63,991 nucleotides of DNA from Clostridia bacterium (GTDB lineage: Bacteria > Bacillota > Clostridia > Oscillospirales > CAG-272). Position numbers and translations under genes: made by a program. Location: assembly GCA_017411605.1 (NCBI GenBank), contig JAFQPR010000086.1:1-63991 (forward strand). Reading direction: 5' to 3'. Within the stretch, counting starts at the first letter, position 1, and each line of letters starts with the position of its first letter. Positions 26,131 through 35,800 of the stretch are shown piece after piece. The notes below the pieces were generated by a model. The model did no database searches. It was not told where the DNA came from and was given only the letters and a program-made list of their open reading frames with translations.

Positions 26131-27144
26131 ATGGATAATAAAAAGATTTGTCTTGTTCATACGGGTGGCACTATCGGTATGACAAGAAGCGAAAGAGGTT
26201 ACGTGCCGAAAGAGGGATATCTTTCAACTCTGCTTGAGGAGATATCCGATCTTAAGGTTGACGGTATGCCCGAGTATGACCTATATGAGCTATCCCCATT
26301 GCTTGATTCTTCAAATATGGCTGTCACCGAGTGGAACAGAATAGGAGAAAAAATAGCATCACTTTATGATAAATATGATGGCTTTGTAATTTTGCACGGA
26401 ACCGATACGATGGCTTATACGGCATCATCTCTTTCGTTTATGCTCGAAAACGTGAAAAAGCCGATTATTCTAACGGGCTCTCAAATACCGCTTTGCGAAG
26501 TAAGAAGTGACGGCAGAGATAATCTCATAACGTCATTGCTGATTGCCGCATCGGGAGAGGTAAGAGAAGTATGCCTTTATTTCGGCGGTAAGCTCCTCCG
26601 CGGAAACAGATCGATGAAGGTTTCTGCTGACGGTTTGCTTGCATTCGATTCTCCAAATATGCAGCCGCTTGCCGAGGCGGGAATAAACATTCGTTATCTA
26701 CCTACCGTTCCGCCTCCCGAAACAGATCTACCTTTTGAATTTTGTCCCTTCTCGGAAGTTCCTATCGGAGTTCTGAAGGTCTTTCCGGGAATCAATTTCA
26801 GTCTCTTTAACGTTGTTATAGCAGAAAAGCTGAAGGGCGTAGTTCTTGAAACGTTCGGCTCGGGGAATATTCCGGGCGAGGGCAATGCGCTTCTTCCTAT
26901 CATTCGCTCCGCCTTTGCTGCGGGAGCTGTGATTACCGTCTGTTCTCAATGCCCCGAAGGAACCGTATCTCTCGGTGCGTATGCAGCGAGCTCGGAGCTC
27001 GTTTCTGCGGGCGCTGTCAGCGGATACGATATGACGACAGAAGCCGCCGTCGCTAAGCTTTATTACCTTTTCAGCAAGGGTTATTCGAAGGAAAAAATCA
27101 AAGAACTTATGGAAACAAATCTGCGCGGAGAGCTTACAAAGTAA
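26131..27144 (+). CDS. ansA: L-asparaginase, type I
   Basis: A 337-residue cytoplasmic asparaginase that hydrolyses asparagine to aspartate and ammonia. The two threonine active sites are HTGGTIGM near residues 8-15 and HGTDTMAYTA near residues 88-97; GSQIPL and RSDGRDNL are family segments. No signal peptide. The start at 26131 is preferred over 26119 because GAAGG lies 5 nt upstream of it. The sugar isomerase gene follows after 36 nt, so they are probably cotranscribed. Confidence 0.93.
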   Translation: MDNKKICLVHTGGTIGMTRSERGYVPKEGYLSTLLEEISDLKVDGMPEYDLYELSPLLDSSNMAVTEWNRIGEKIASLYDKYDGFVILHGTDTMAYTASSLSFMLENVKKPIILTGSQIPLCEVRSDGRDNLITSLLIAASGEVREVCLYFGGKLLRGNRSMKVSADGLLAFDSPNMQPLAEAGINIRYLPTVPPPETDLPFEFCPFSEVPIGVLKVFPGINFSLFNVVIAEKLKGVVLETFGSGNIPGEGNALLPIIRSAFAAGAVITVCSQCPEGTVSLGAYAASSELVSAGAVSGYDMTTEAAVAKLYYLFSKGYSKEKIKELMETNLRGELTK

Positions 27145-27180
27145 ACAACTGTTTGCAAAACGTGCTTTTTGAGGTGAAAT

Positions 27181-27927
27181 ATGAATAACGAATACGGAAT
27201 TCAATTGTACAGTATCAGAGATTTATCTTCTCAAAATTTAGATGCTGCGCTCGCAGCCGTTTCACGCATTGGATATAAATACGTTGAGTTTGCAGGCTTC
27301 TTTGGGCACACTGCCGACGAGGTTTTGACTATGCTCCGAAAGTACGGTCTTGAGGTTGCGGGCTCGCACGTAAGCTGGGGTGAGTTTACTCCCGAAAAAA
27401 TTGATGCTATGATAGAATACCATCGTGCTATCGGGTGCAAGAGCGTTGTTATTCCCGCATTTGACAATAAGGAAGAATCTCTTGAAAAATTGATCTGTTA
27501 TATAAATTCCGCCGAAGAAAAATTAAAAGCTCTCGGAATGTCGGTAGCTTATCATAATCACTCGGTAGAGTTTATCAGAACAGACTACGGAAAAGTAATT
27601 TTTGATGAAATCGTAAACCGAACGAACGCGCTAATTCAGCTTGACGTGTTCTGGGCGTATAATGCGGGTATGGATCCTTTGGAGATTATCGAGAAATATA
27701 GCCGCAGAATTAAAACTATTCATCTGAAGGACGGTATAGCAGCGAAAGAGAGCGAGTCGGGCAAGCCCGAGGGCAGATACGTCGGCAGCGGCAACGTTGC
27801 GATAAAGGATATTATCAAGCTTGCTTCCAAAAAAGGTATTCTTATGATAGTTGAGTCCGAGGACTTGAAACCGAGCGGTGAAATGGAGATCACGGCGTGT
27901 ATGGATTATCTTAGACGCGAGGGTTGA
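27181..27927 (+). CDS. Sugar phosphate isomerase/epimerase
   Basis: A 248-residue TIM-barrel protein of the AP-endonuclease-2-like isomerase superfamily (IolE/hydroxypyruvate isomerase group). It starts YGIQLYSIRD and has AYHNHSVEF with the metal-binding histidines near residue 121, LDVFWAYNAG, and HLKDG near residue 182, all standard for the fold. TGAGG precedes the ATG. It probably shares the ansA transcript. The actual sugar is not identifiable. Confidence 0.87.
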   Translation: MNNEYGIQLYSIRDLSSQNLDAALAAVSRIGYKYVEFAGFFGHTADEVLTMLRKYGLEVAGSHVSWGEFTPEKIDAMIEYHRAIGCKSVVIPAFDNKEESLEKLICYINSAEEKLKALGMSVAYHNHSVEFIRTDYGKVIFDEIVNRTNALIQLDVFWAYNAGMDPLEIIEKYSRRIKTIHLKDGIAAKESESGKPEGRYVGSGNVAIKDIIKLASKKGILMIVESEDLKPSGEMEITACMDYLRREG

Positions 27928-27959
27928 TACAAAATTCATATTAATTCAATAAACAATAA

Positions 27960-28006
27960 TCCCCCTATGGCATAAAATGATGAAAAAGCCAAAGGGGGAA
28001 TTTTTT
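27960..28006 (+). promoter_or_regulatory. Hairpin with T-run at the 5' end of ddh
   Basis: TCCCCCTATGGC (27960-27971) pairs with GCCAAAGGGGGA (27988-27999), one mismatch, followed by TTTTTT (28001-28006). It looks like the terminator of the ansA-isomerase operon, but it contains the only ATG codons of ddh in its loop and its right arm could serve as a Shine-Dalgarno site. It may be an attenuator or a mis-set start. Confidence 0.65.
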
Positions 28007-28951
28007 ATTAAGATTGCAGTTGCAGGATATGGAAATCTCGGAAAATCAATCATAGGCGCGGTTGCGAATTTTCCCGACATAGAGCTTACAGGGGTATTCA
28101 CGAGGCGCGATCCGAAAACAATAACCGATGCAAGATGCTCCGTATTCAGCTTTGATGATATACTTAACTATAAGAAACAAATAGACGTTTTGATAATTAC
28201 TTTCGGCTCATCGAACGATCTTGAAGAAAATACTATCCGTCTTGCCGAGCATTTTAATACGGTGGATAGCTTCGATATGCATAACCGAATAGGGAAATAT
28301 CGAGAAAGGCTGAATAATGTTGCCGGATGCGGGAATCACTTATCGTTGGTTTCGACGGGGTGGGACCCGGGGCTTATGTCTCTTGCCAGACTCTATTTTG
28401 CATCATTTATGCCCTACGCGAACGTTACTTCGATTTGGGGCGAGGGCGTAAGCCAGGGGCATAGCGAGGCTTTGCGTAATATAGACGGAGTCAAATATGC
28501 AATTCAATATACCGTTCCTCTTGCCGCGAGTAGAGAAGCTGCTTATCGCGGCGAATTCGTTTCTGCGGGAGAACTTCATAAGCGGGTCTGCTATGTCGTT
28601 TGCGAAAAAAATGACAGAAAGAGAATAGCGGAGCAAATCAAAAATACGGAAGGCTATTTCCGTGGATACGAAACCGAAATATACTTCATAACGGAGGATG
28701 AATTTTTTGAAAAACACACGAGGCTTTACCATAAAGGCGAAGTAATATCTGTGGGAAAAACGGGTGATAATACGCAGCTTGCGACGTTTTCGTTAAAGCT
28801 TGACTCTAACCCCGATTTCACCGCGAATATCCTTCTTGCGTCAGCAAGAGCTGTAGACCGATTGCATAAGGAAGGTGCCGTTGGTGCTATTAGCATCTTC
28901 GATATTCCGCCGCGATTTTTTATCCACGGCGAATATGGTGGGATGCTCTAG
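27977..28951 (+). CDS. ddh: meso-Diaminopimelate dehydrogenase
   Basis: An NADPH-dependent enzyme that makes meso-diaminopimelate directly from tetrahydrodipicolinate, for lysine and peptidoglycan. Hallmarks: the GYGNLGKS dinucleotide-binding loop, VDSFDMHNR, STGWDPGLMSLARLYF, WGEGVSQGHSEALR and a late NPDFTAN segment. The length (324) fits only if one of the ATGs at 27977 or 27980 is used. Both lie in the loop of a terminator-like hairpin without a ribosome-binding site. An in-frame ATT at 28007, 8 nt after GGGGG, would give a 314-residue protein starting KIAVAGYGNLG, exactly the usual N terminus. The true start is therefore uncertain. Confidence 0.92.
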   Translation: MMKKPKGEFFIKIAVAGYGNLGKSIIGAVANFPDIELTGVFTRRDPKTITDARCSVFSFDDILNYKKQIDVLIITFGSSNDLEENTIRLAEHFNTVDSFDMHNRIGKYRERLNNVAGCGNHLSLVSTGWDPGLMSLARLYFASFMPYANVTSIWGEGVSQGHSEALRNIDGVKYAIQYTVPLAASREAAYRGEFVSAGELHKRVCYVVCEKNDRKRIAEQIKNTEGYFRGYETEIYFITEDEFFEKHTRLYHKGEVISVGKTGDNTQLATFSLKLDSNPDFTANILLASARAVDRLHKEGAVGAISIFDIPPRFFIHGEYGGML

Positions 28952-29065
28952 TAAAAAGCTCGAAAAATGCTGAAAAATATAACTTTTTAAACATCACGGT
29001 ACACAAATACACGTTTCCGTGGTAGTATGCGTCAAAGCATAAAACGACTCTTTTGGCATTAGAAG

Positions 29066-29099
29066 CAAAAGAAAAGGGCTGCCTAAATGCGACAGCCCT
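29066..29099 (-). terminator. Terminator of fba
   Basis: AGGGCTG (29075-29081) pairs with CAGCCCT (29093-29099). On the minus strand the stem is followed by TTTTCTTTT, just past the fba stop. Confidence 0.78.
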
Positions 29100-29114
29100 A
29101 AAATCATATAAATG

Positions 29115-29981
29115 TTATGCTTTATTAGCAGAGCCGAAGAGCTCGATCTTCTCCTTAACGGTAGCCTTGATAGCCTCAACGCCGGGAGCGAGAACCTTTC
29201 TCGGGTCAAAGCCCTTACCTACGAGATCCTTGCCCTCTTCGATATACTGACGTGTTGCAGCAGCGAAAGCAAGCTGGCACTCGGTATTAACGTTGATTTT
29301 GGAAACGCCGAGAGAAATAGCCTTCTTTATCATATCTGCGGGGATACCCGTACCGCCGTGAAGAACGAGAGGCATTTCAGCTCCGACCTCATTCGAGATA
29401 GCCTCAAGAACGTCGAAACGAAGACCTGCCCAGTTTTCGGGATACTTGCCGTGGATATTACCGATACCTGCGGCGAGCATAGTAACGCCGAGATCGGCGA
29501 TCATCTTGCATTCCTTGGGATCTGCAACCTCACCGCCCCCAACAACGCCGTCCTCTTCACCGCCGATAGCGCCAACCTCTGCCTCGAGAGAAAGACCGAG
29601 CTTGTTGCAAACCTCAACGAGCTCCTTGGTTTTAGCAAGGTTTTCTTCGATGGGGTAGTGAGAACCGTCGAACATAACGGAAGAGAAGCCTGCCTCAATG
29701 CACTTGTATGCACCCTCATAGCTTCCGTGGTCGAGGTGGAGAGCAACGGGAACGGTGATACCGAGCCCCTTGATCATACCGTTGACCATACCTACGATAG
29801 TGTCATAACCGCACATATACTTACCTGCGCCCTCGGAAACACCGAGAATAACGGGAGACTTCATCTCCTCGGCGGTAAGAAGTATAGCCTTAGTCCACTC
29901 AAGGTTATTGATGTTGAACTGGCCTACTGCGTAATGACCTGCTCTTGCTTTGGTGAGCATTTCTTTAGCTGAAACTAACAT
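29115..29981 (-). CDS. fba: Fructose-bisphosphate aldolase, class II
   Basis: A 288-residue zinc-dependent aldolase that splits fructose-1,6-bisphosphate in glycolysis. Family segments: YAVGQFNINNLEW, LHLDHGS (zinc ligand His near 83), MFDGSHYP, LEAEVG, IGNIHGKYP (His near 180), PLVLHGGTG and KINVNTE. Length and the EAEVGAIGGEEDGVVG loop fit the FbaA/GatY-like group of Firmicutes. Single gene with its own promoter and terminator. Confidence 0.95.
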   Translation of the reverse strand: MLVSAKEMLTKARAGHYAVGQFNINNLEWTKAILLTAEEMKSPVILGVSEGAGKYMCGYDTIVGMVNGMIKGLGITVPVALHLDHGSYEGAYKCIEAGFSSVMFDGSHYPIEENLAKTKELVEVCNKLGLSLEAEVGAIGGEEDGVVGGGEVADPKECKMIADLGVTMLAAGIGNIHGKYPENWAGLRFDVLEAISNEVGAEMPLVLHGGTGIPADMIKKAISLGVSKINVNTECQLAFAAATRQYIEEGKDLVGKGFDPRKVLAPGVEAIKATVKEKIELFGSANKA

Positions 29982-30017
29982 TTTAAAACTCCTTAGATTA
30001 AATTTTCAACATTTGAT

Positions 30018-30046
30018 ATTGTACCACAAGATTCTATGAAAATCAA
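30018..30046 (-). promoter_or_regulatory. Promoter of fba
   Basis: On the minus strand TTGATT (30046-30041) and TACAAT (30023-30018) with a 17-nt spacer, just before the fba leader and close to the cupin stop codon. Confidence 0.65.
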
Positions 30047-30049
30047 TAG

Positions 30050-30373
30050 TTATTTCAAAAAATCACGTCTTTCGGGTGTGAAAATGTCGAGAAGCTTACC
30101 GGCCCTCCTGCAAACGACGCCGTGGGGGAGATCGGGGGTTGTATAATAAGTGTCACCTTTTCTGATTATTCGAGTCTCGTCACCGAGGGTTGCCTCGAAC
30201 TCTCCCTCAAGAACGTAGCTGATCTGAACGTGCGGGTGAGAGTGCATAGCGCCGACGGCGCCCTCCTCAAAAATGACTTCAACAGCCATCATATCCGAGT
30301 CATGGGCGAGTATCCTTCTGCTTACACCGCCGCCGACGTCTGTAAGCTCTGTTTCGGAATAAAATTTGAACAT
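30050..30373 (-). CDS. Small cupin-domain protein
   Basis: A 107-residue single-domain cupin. Metal-binding motif 1 is MHSHPHVQISYVLEGEFE near residues 43-60, with histidines and a glutamate, and motif 2 is YTTPDLPHGV near residue 85. Such proteins bind small metabolites or act as sugar isomerase/dioxygenase-like enzymes; the substrate is unknown. The start at 30373 has AAGGAGA 5 nt upstream; an upstream ATG at 30427 lies in AT-rich promoter sequence. It is divergent from serS. Confidence 0.82.
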   Translation of the reverse strand: MFKFYSETELTDVGGGVSRRILAHDSDMMAVEVIFEEGAVGAMHSHPHVQISYVLEGEFEATLGDETRIIRKGDTYYTTPDLPHGVVCRRAGKLLDIFTPERRDFLK

Positions 30374-30475
30374 ACCGTTCTCCTTATGTTTTTCTGTTAT
30401 TTTATCATAAAAAACGGTATAATACAAGTGAAAAACACAGAAAAAACGAAAAAATATCTATTTTTTGATAACCTC

Positions 30476-30504
30476 TTGAAATTCGTGCAAAATTGATATA
30501 TAAT
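30476..30504 (+). promoter_or_regulatory. Promoter of serS-gmk
   Basis: -35 TTGAAA (30476-30481) and -10 TATAAT (30499-30504) with a 17-nt spacer, 37 nt before the start. The leader is too short for a T-box. Confidence 0.75.
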
Positions 30505-30540
30505 ATAGGGTATAAAAAATTTATTATTGGAGAGTTTAAA

Positions 30541-31830
30541 ATGATAGACATCAAATTTTTGAGAGAAAATCCCGACGTTGTTCGTGAGAACATAAAAAAG
30601 AAGTTCCAGGATTCAAAGCTTCCCTTAGTTGACGAGGTTATAGCTCTTGACGAGGAGCTCCGCGCGTCGAAGAAGCGCGCTGACGATCTTCGAGCTAATA
30701 GAAACAAAGTTTCTAAATCCATAGGCGCGCTCATGGCTCAGAAGAAGTTCGAGGAAGCCGAGGAAGCGAAGAAGCTTGTTGCGGCTCAGGCAGCGGAGCT
30801 TGCGGAGCTTGAAGCTAAGGAAGGCGAGCTTAACGAGAAGGTTACCAAAATAATGATGACTATTCCCAATATTATCGACCCTACCGTTCCGAACGGAAAG
30901 GATGATTCCGAGAACGTTGAGGTGCAGCGTTACGGCGAGCCCGCGGTACCCGATTTTGAGATCCCTTATCACACCGAGATAATGGAGAGATTCTGCGGAA
31001 TAGATCTTGACAGTGCGCGCAGAGTAGCGGGTAACGGCTTCTACTACCTTATGGGTGACATTGCAAGACTTCATTCTGCGGTTATTTCTTACGCGAGAGA
31101 CTTTATGATCGACCGCGGATTTACCTACTGTATTCCTCCTTATATGATCAGAGCGGGCGTTGTAACGGGCGTTATGTCCTTTGCCGAGATGGATGCTATG
31201 ATGTATAAGATCGAGGGCGAAGACCTCTACCTTATCGGTACGTCGGAGCACTCTATGATAGGTAAGTTTATCGACCAGATAATCCCCGAAGCAGAGCTTC
31301 CTCAAACTCTTACTTCATATTCGCCTTGCTTCAGAAAAGAGAAGGGCGCTCACGGTATAGAGGAAAGAGGAGTATACAGAATTCATCAGTTTGAGAAGCA
31401 GGAAATGATAGTTGTATGTAAGCCCGAGGAGTCACCCGTATGGTTTGATAAGCTCTGGCAGAATACCGTTGATCTATTCAGAACTCTCGATATCCCCGTA
31501 AGAACTCTTGAGTGCTGCTCGGGAGACCTTGCAGATCTTAAGGTAAAGTCTATCGACGTTGAGGCGTGGTCGCCGAGGCAGAAGAAGTACTTCGAGGTAG
31601 GCTCTTGCTCCAATCTTGGCGATGCTCAGGCAAGACGTCTTAAGATCAGAGTTAAGGGTGAGGACGGTAAGAACTATCTTGCTCATACGCTTAACAATAC
31701 CGTTGTTGCGCCTCCCAGAATGCTTATCGCTTTCCTTGAGAATAACCTTAACGACGACGGAAGCGTTAATATACCCGTCGCTCTCCGTCCTTATATGGGC
31801 GGTAAGGAAAAAATCATTCCCAAGGCGTAA
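30541..31830 (+). CDS. serS: Seryl-tRNA synthetase
   Basis: A 429-residue class II synthetase. The N-terminal long antiparallel coiled coil (about residues 25-105) binds the tRNA-Ser arm. Motif 2 is SPCFRKEKGAHG...RGVYRIHQF near 265-285, and motif 3 is NTVVAPPRMLIAFLEN near 385-400. TTGGAG precedes the chosen ATG at 30541; an in-frame upstream ATG at 30493 lies over the -10 box. gmk follows after 5 nt. Confidence 0.96.
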   Translation: MIDIKFLRENPDVVRENIKKKFQDSKLPLVDEVIALDEELRASKKRADDLRANRNKVSKSIGALMAQKKFEEAEEAKKLVAAQAAELAELEAKEGELNEKVTKIMMTIPNIIDPTVPNGKDDSENVEVQRYGEPAVPDFEIPYHTEIMERFCGIDLDSARRVAGNGFYYLMGDIARLHSAVISYARDFMIDRGFTYCIPPYMIRAGVVTGVMSFAEMDAMMYKIEGEDLYLIGTSEHSMIGKFIDQIIPEAELPQTLTSYSPCFRKEKGAHGIEERGVYRIHQFEKQEMIVVCKPEESPVWFDKLWQNTVDLFRTLDIPVRTLECCSGDLADLKVKSIDVEAWSPRQKKYFEVGSCSNLGDAQARRLKIRVKGEDGKNYLAHTLNNTVVAPPRMLIAFLENNLNDDGSVNIPVALRPYMGGKEKIIPKA

Positions 31831-31835
31831 ATTAT

Positions 31836-32498
31836 ATGGACAAATATGCTATAATTGTTGCCGGCCCTTCCGGTGCCGGCAAAACTACCGTTGCCGAAGG
31901 CCTGATAGCTTCTCTCGGTACTCTCGAGATGAGCCGTTCCGCAACTACGAGGGCAAAGCGCGGTGACGGCAAAGATGACGAGTATGTTTACCTTTCGGTA
32001 GAAGAATTTGAGAATTCTATAGCAAAAGGCGAGGTTCTTGAATATACGAATTACAGCGGTAACTATTACGGTACGAGAAAATGCGAGCTTGACCGCATTT
32101 GGGATATGGACAAAAATCCTATCCTCGTTCTTGATTACAACGGTGTGAAATCTCTGAAGGAAAAGCTTGATTGTCCTGTTTATGCTATATATGTCTATAC
32201 TTCGCTTGAAGAAGCAAAGCGCAGACTTTGCAAAAGGGACGAGATAAGCGGGCCGACCGAAAAATCGCGTGAAACTATAGTGAAGCGAGTAAAGGAAAAC
32301 GTGGCGGATTATAAAAAGCTTTATACTATGGCGGAGCTTTTTGATTACTATGCGGAGAATAAAAACGTTACCTCCTGCATCGAGGACGTGAAGCGAGCGG
32401 TCGATAAGCTTGCGGGCGGCAGAGAACCGATGGAGCTGGTTGAAAAGCTTAAGATAACTAATACCTTCAGATCTATGGCGGCGAATTTTGCCGAATAA
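31836..32498 (+). CDS. gmk: Guanylate kinase-like protein
   Basis: A 220-residue P-loop kinase of the guanylate kinase family, which phosphorylates GMP to GDP. Walker A is GPSGAGKTT at residues 10-18; SRSATTRAKRGD (GMP-binding) follows near 33, then YGTRKCELD and LVLDYNGVKSLK. The usual gene has about 200 residues; this one has a C-terminal extension of about 20. The spacing of 5 nt to serS indicates an operon. It is somewhat divergent, so a related nucleotide kinase cannot be excluded. Confidence 0.85.
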   Translation: MDKYAIIVAGPSGAGKTTVAEGLIASLGTLEMSRSATTRAKRGDGKDDEYVYLSVEEFENSIAKGEVLEYTNYSGNYYGTRKCELDRIWDMDKNPILVLDYNGVKSLKEKLDCPVYAIYVYTSLEEAKRRLCKRDEISGPTEKSRETIVKRVKENVADYKKLYTMAELFDYYAENKNVTSCIEDVKRAVDKLAGGREPMELVEKLKITNTFRSMAANFAE

Positions 32499-32541
32499 AT
32501 TGTTAATTTATTGCAAATAAATTCTTCAAAATACAGAAAAC

Positions 32542-32605
32542 CGATACGCGCTTTCGAAATTTTTTTGCAAAAAAATGCGGAAAAACAGAAGCGCGTATCG
32601 TTTTC
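32542..32605 (+). terminator. Terminator of serS-gmk
   Basis: A perfect 12-bp stem, CGATACGCGCTT (32542-32553) with AAGCGCGTATCG (32589-32600), followed by TTTTC. The 35-nt loop is A/T-rich. Confidence 0.8.
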
Positions 32606-32676
32606 TTATATTTTAAATATTTAAATTTGTATAAGATTACTAATTCAATCCAATAAAATTAGTTAAAAATGTTGAA

Positions 32677-32705
32677 TTGACTATTTTAATGCGTTAGTGT
32701 AAAAT
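32677..32705 (+). promoter_or_regulatory. Promoter of giant protein gene 1
   Basis: -35 TTGACT (32677-32682) and -10 TAAAAT (32700-32705) with a 17-nt spacer. The leader of about 117 nt can form CTTCAGCG/CGCTGAGG and GGCTTT/AAAGCC stems; I recognise no known riboswitch in it. Confidence 0.65.
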
Positions 32706-32828
32706 ATATACAGCATAACTATACAATTCCGTTCTCCGCAGCTTCAGCGAGGGATTTACGGGGAAGGAAGTGTGATGCGAGGCTTTGAAAAAGCCGCTGA
32801 GGAAAAATATTTTTTAAGGAGAAAATAT

Positions 32829-35800
32829 ATGAAGAAACTTAGCAAAGTATTGATTCTTGTGCTTTCTTTGGCTGTTGTTCTTACGACGCTTGTAATTGTT
32901 GCGAGCGCTGATACGGGCAATGTAGCTAAGGTTGGTACCAAGGAGTACGCTACTATCGATGAGGCGCTTGAAGCAGTGAGTGCAGGCGGTGGTGAGATCG
33001 TGCTTCTTGATGATGCTTCTATGGATAATTCCGTGAGCATCGCAAAATCTGTAACAATTAATCTCGCGGGTAATACGCTTACCGCGTGCTCGGATGCATT
33101 TGCCGTAGCGCCGGGCGGTACCCTTACCGTAACGGGCGAGGGAACTGTTGTTGCTGATACTAATTTCGTAACTACTGCCGTGACCGATGAAAAAACTCAG
33201 TCTGTAAAGATCATCGGTACGGATAGCGGTATTGATATCGTTGTATCGGGCGTGCTTGTAAAAGCGGGCTCGGGAACGTTCAATTTCAAGAATCTTAACG
33301 TAGTTGACGACGTTGTAACGGGAAACCACGGTATTTTCGAGACCGTTGATAAGGCTGATGCGAAATTAAATTTCACAGCGGTTGAAGCGACTCTTACCGA
33401 GGGTGTCAACAACTACAGTTCAATAGTAAGACTCTTGGGAACTGCATCTGTAAAGACGAATTATTGTACCTTTACTTCAAACAGAGTGGTATTTGGCTTT
33501 GGCGCGTATGATGGCAAGGACGTTGCTATTGAAGCTGATAATTCATATTTCTCGAGCCGTACGCCCGCAGCAAGCGGCAATAAAAATCACGAGCTTGGAG
33601 TTATAGGAACGTATGCAACCGTTTCTTGCCAAATGATATTCAACAACTCTGTTATTGAGAGCTCGTTCAGACCCATCTGCCTTAATGCCACGAGCGAGGC
33701 AATGGTAGTGCTTAATAACTCGGCTATCAGGCAAAACGGTATTACGAACGGAATGATAGCGCGTACCTGCTCTATCACGGTAAATTCCGGTTCATCTCTT
33801 ACGTCGTCAGCCGTTCTTTCAACAATGCAGCACGAAAATTGCGAGGCTGACGGTACGTACATAATCCTTATGCCGGGCGCGCGAATGAATAAAGGTGTTT
33901 ACGATACTATCTTCGAATCCGGTCATACGGAAGGCATGAGATACGGTGAGCTTGTTACTCTTGAGGACGAGACCACTTCTCTTGAGCTTTCTCTCATTCC
34001 CGAAAATGAGAAATTCACCGTTATTTACGATCCCGTAGGAAGCAGGGAAGCTCCCTACGTCGTTGTAAAGAGAACGTATGAAACCGATGCAGGCGGAAAT
34101 ACGGTTGAGACCACCCCGTCGGGCGCATCGATACCCGAGAATATTTATTATCAGGACTTCAACGATATTCCAGGCGGAGTAATATGGGATAACGGTCAAA
34201 ACGGCCCCTCTTATTCAGCTGCTTTTCTACCTGTAAAAGCCTTCCTCGGATGGAACCCAAACGGCATTATTTCGGGCGTTCATTATGCGGATAACGGCGC
34301 TATAAGACTTGAAAACGATGAGCCTAACGCATCGAAGAATAATACCACGTTGGTATTCGGTGACGGCAAGGGTTATGCTCATAACGAGTATCAGGTATTT
34401 GTAGCCGAGGCAGATATTGCCTTTGATTCTCCTTTGGGTATCCTCGCGAGTACGATGGCAATTTGCGCGCGAGGAGAGAACAACGGCGGTGACTACGCAA
34501 GCACGAAGCTCAGCTTTACCACTGACGGTAAGGCTACCGTGGGTTCAACCTCCGCAGACGTTTCGACTACGGGATGGAACCACCTGACCGTCGTAGTTTA
34601 CTCCGATAAGGGTGTGACGGGTACGTCCTGCAAGGGCGTAGCTCATTACTATTTCAACGGTGAGTATCTCGGAAAAAGCAATGCTTATAATATAACGGGA
34701 AAGAACGGTAACGTTGCGTATCTTTGGGGACTTCGTTGCGATATTAACGCTTCTACGTCTGTGATTGGTTCATCGGTAGTATTTGATAACGTACGCTATG
34801 CGACTTATACGGACTATATCGGCAGCGAGGCTGACGATCCCATTATCTATTCCGAAAATGCGGGTATGCCCGTGAACGTCGGTGTGCCAACCAATGCGAT
34901 CACCATAGGCGGAAGAAGCTTTAACAGTATAAACGAAGCGATTGAAGCGGGCAAAGATCTTGGTGTTTCTCCTATACTTAAGGGCTCTGTTTCGAACCAG
35001 CTTGTAACCGTGGACGGAACAGTTTATACCAAGGGTAATAGCATTGGTATTACGGAAGGCTCGAACAGTGCTATGATCAAGTACTACGATGACGGTCAGC
35101 TGAAGAGCTACACCTTCAATGCAGGCTACAATGATCTTTATGCCACCTATAAGTGGTTTGTTGGAAACAAAAATAACAAAGACGAGCTTTGGGATGACTC
35201 GAAGTACGTTGAAACGCAGGTTCCGCTCGGCTACGTTCCCGAATATGATGGCGAAGCTCTTCCTGTATTGACCGAGCATATCGGTCAGAAGATATTCGTT
35301 ACGGAGCACATAGGTTGGTCTTCGGATCCGTTTGCTGAGACTCCCGAAAATCTCAATGCGTTATCGCTCAGTGATGCGATAAACCTTGCAGGCTCTTCGG
35401 TGAAGCTCTTCCCCGTATATACGAAGAAGGAAGTAACCGGATACAGTGTTATCGTTCTTGATGAAAACGGAAACTTCAAGAGAGGAGTAAATCCTCCCTC
35501 GAATGTTTACGGCTCCGACTGGTACAGAGCGGATAAGCCCCAGGGCATCTGGCTTGAGTACGGTGAGACCTTCGTGCTTATGACGAGTAATATCACCTGG
35601 GTTGGCTCATTCCAATCTCCGAGAGCCGCAACGGGCGTTGATAAGGTATTCAGCTTTGACCTTAACGGTTATGAAATGAAGATAGACGGCGCGAAGAATT
35701 CGGGCGGTAAATCTCCGAACTTCTTCCAGGCGTACAAGGGCGAAACTATAAACTTCTACTCATCCGTTCCCGGAGCTAAGGTTATCGCTCAGGGCACGAA

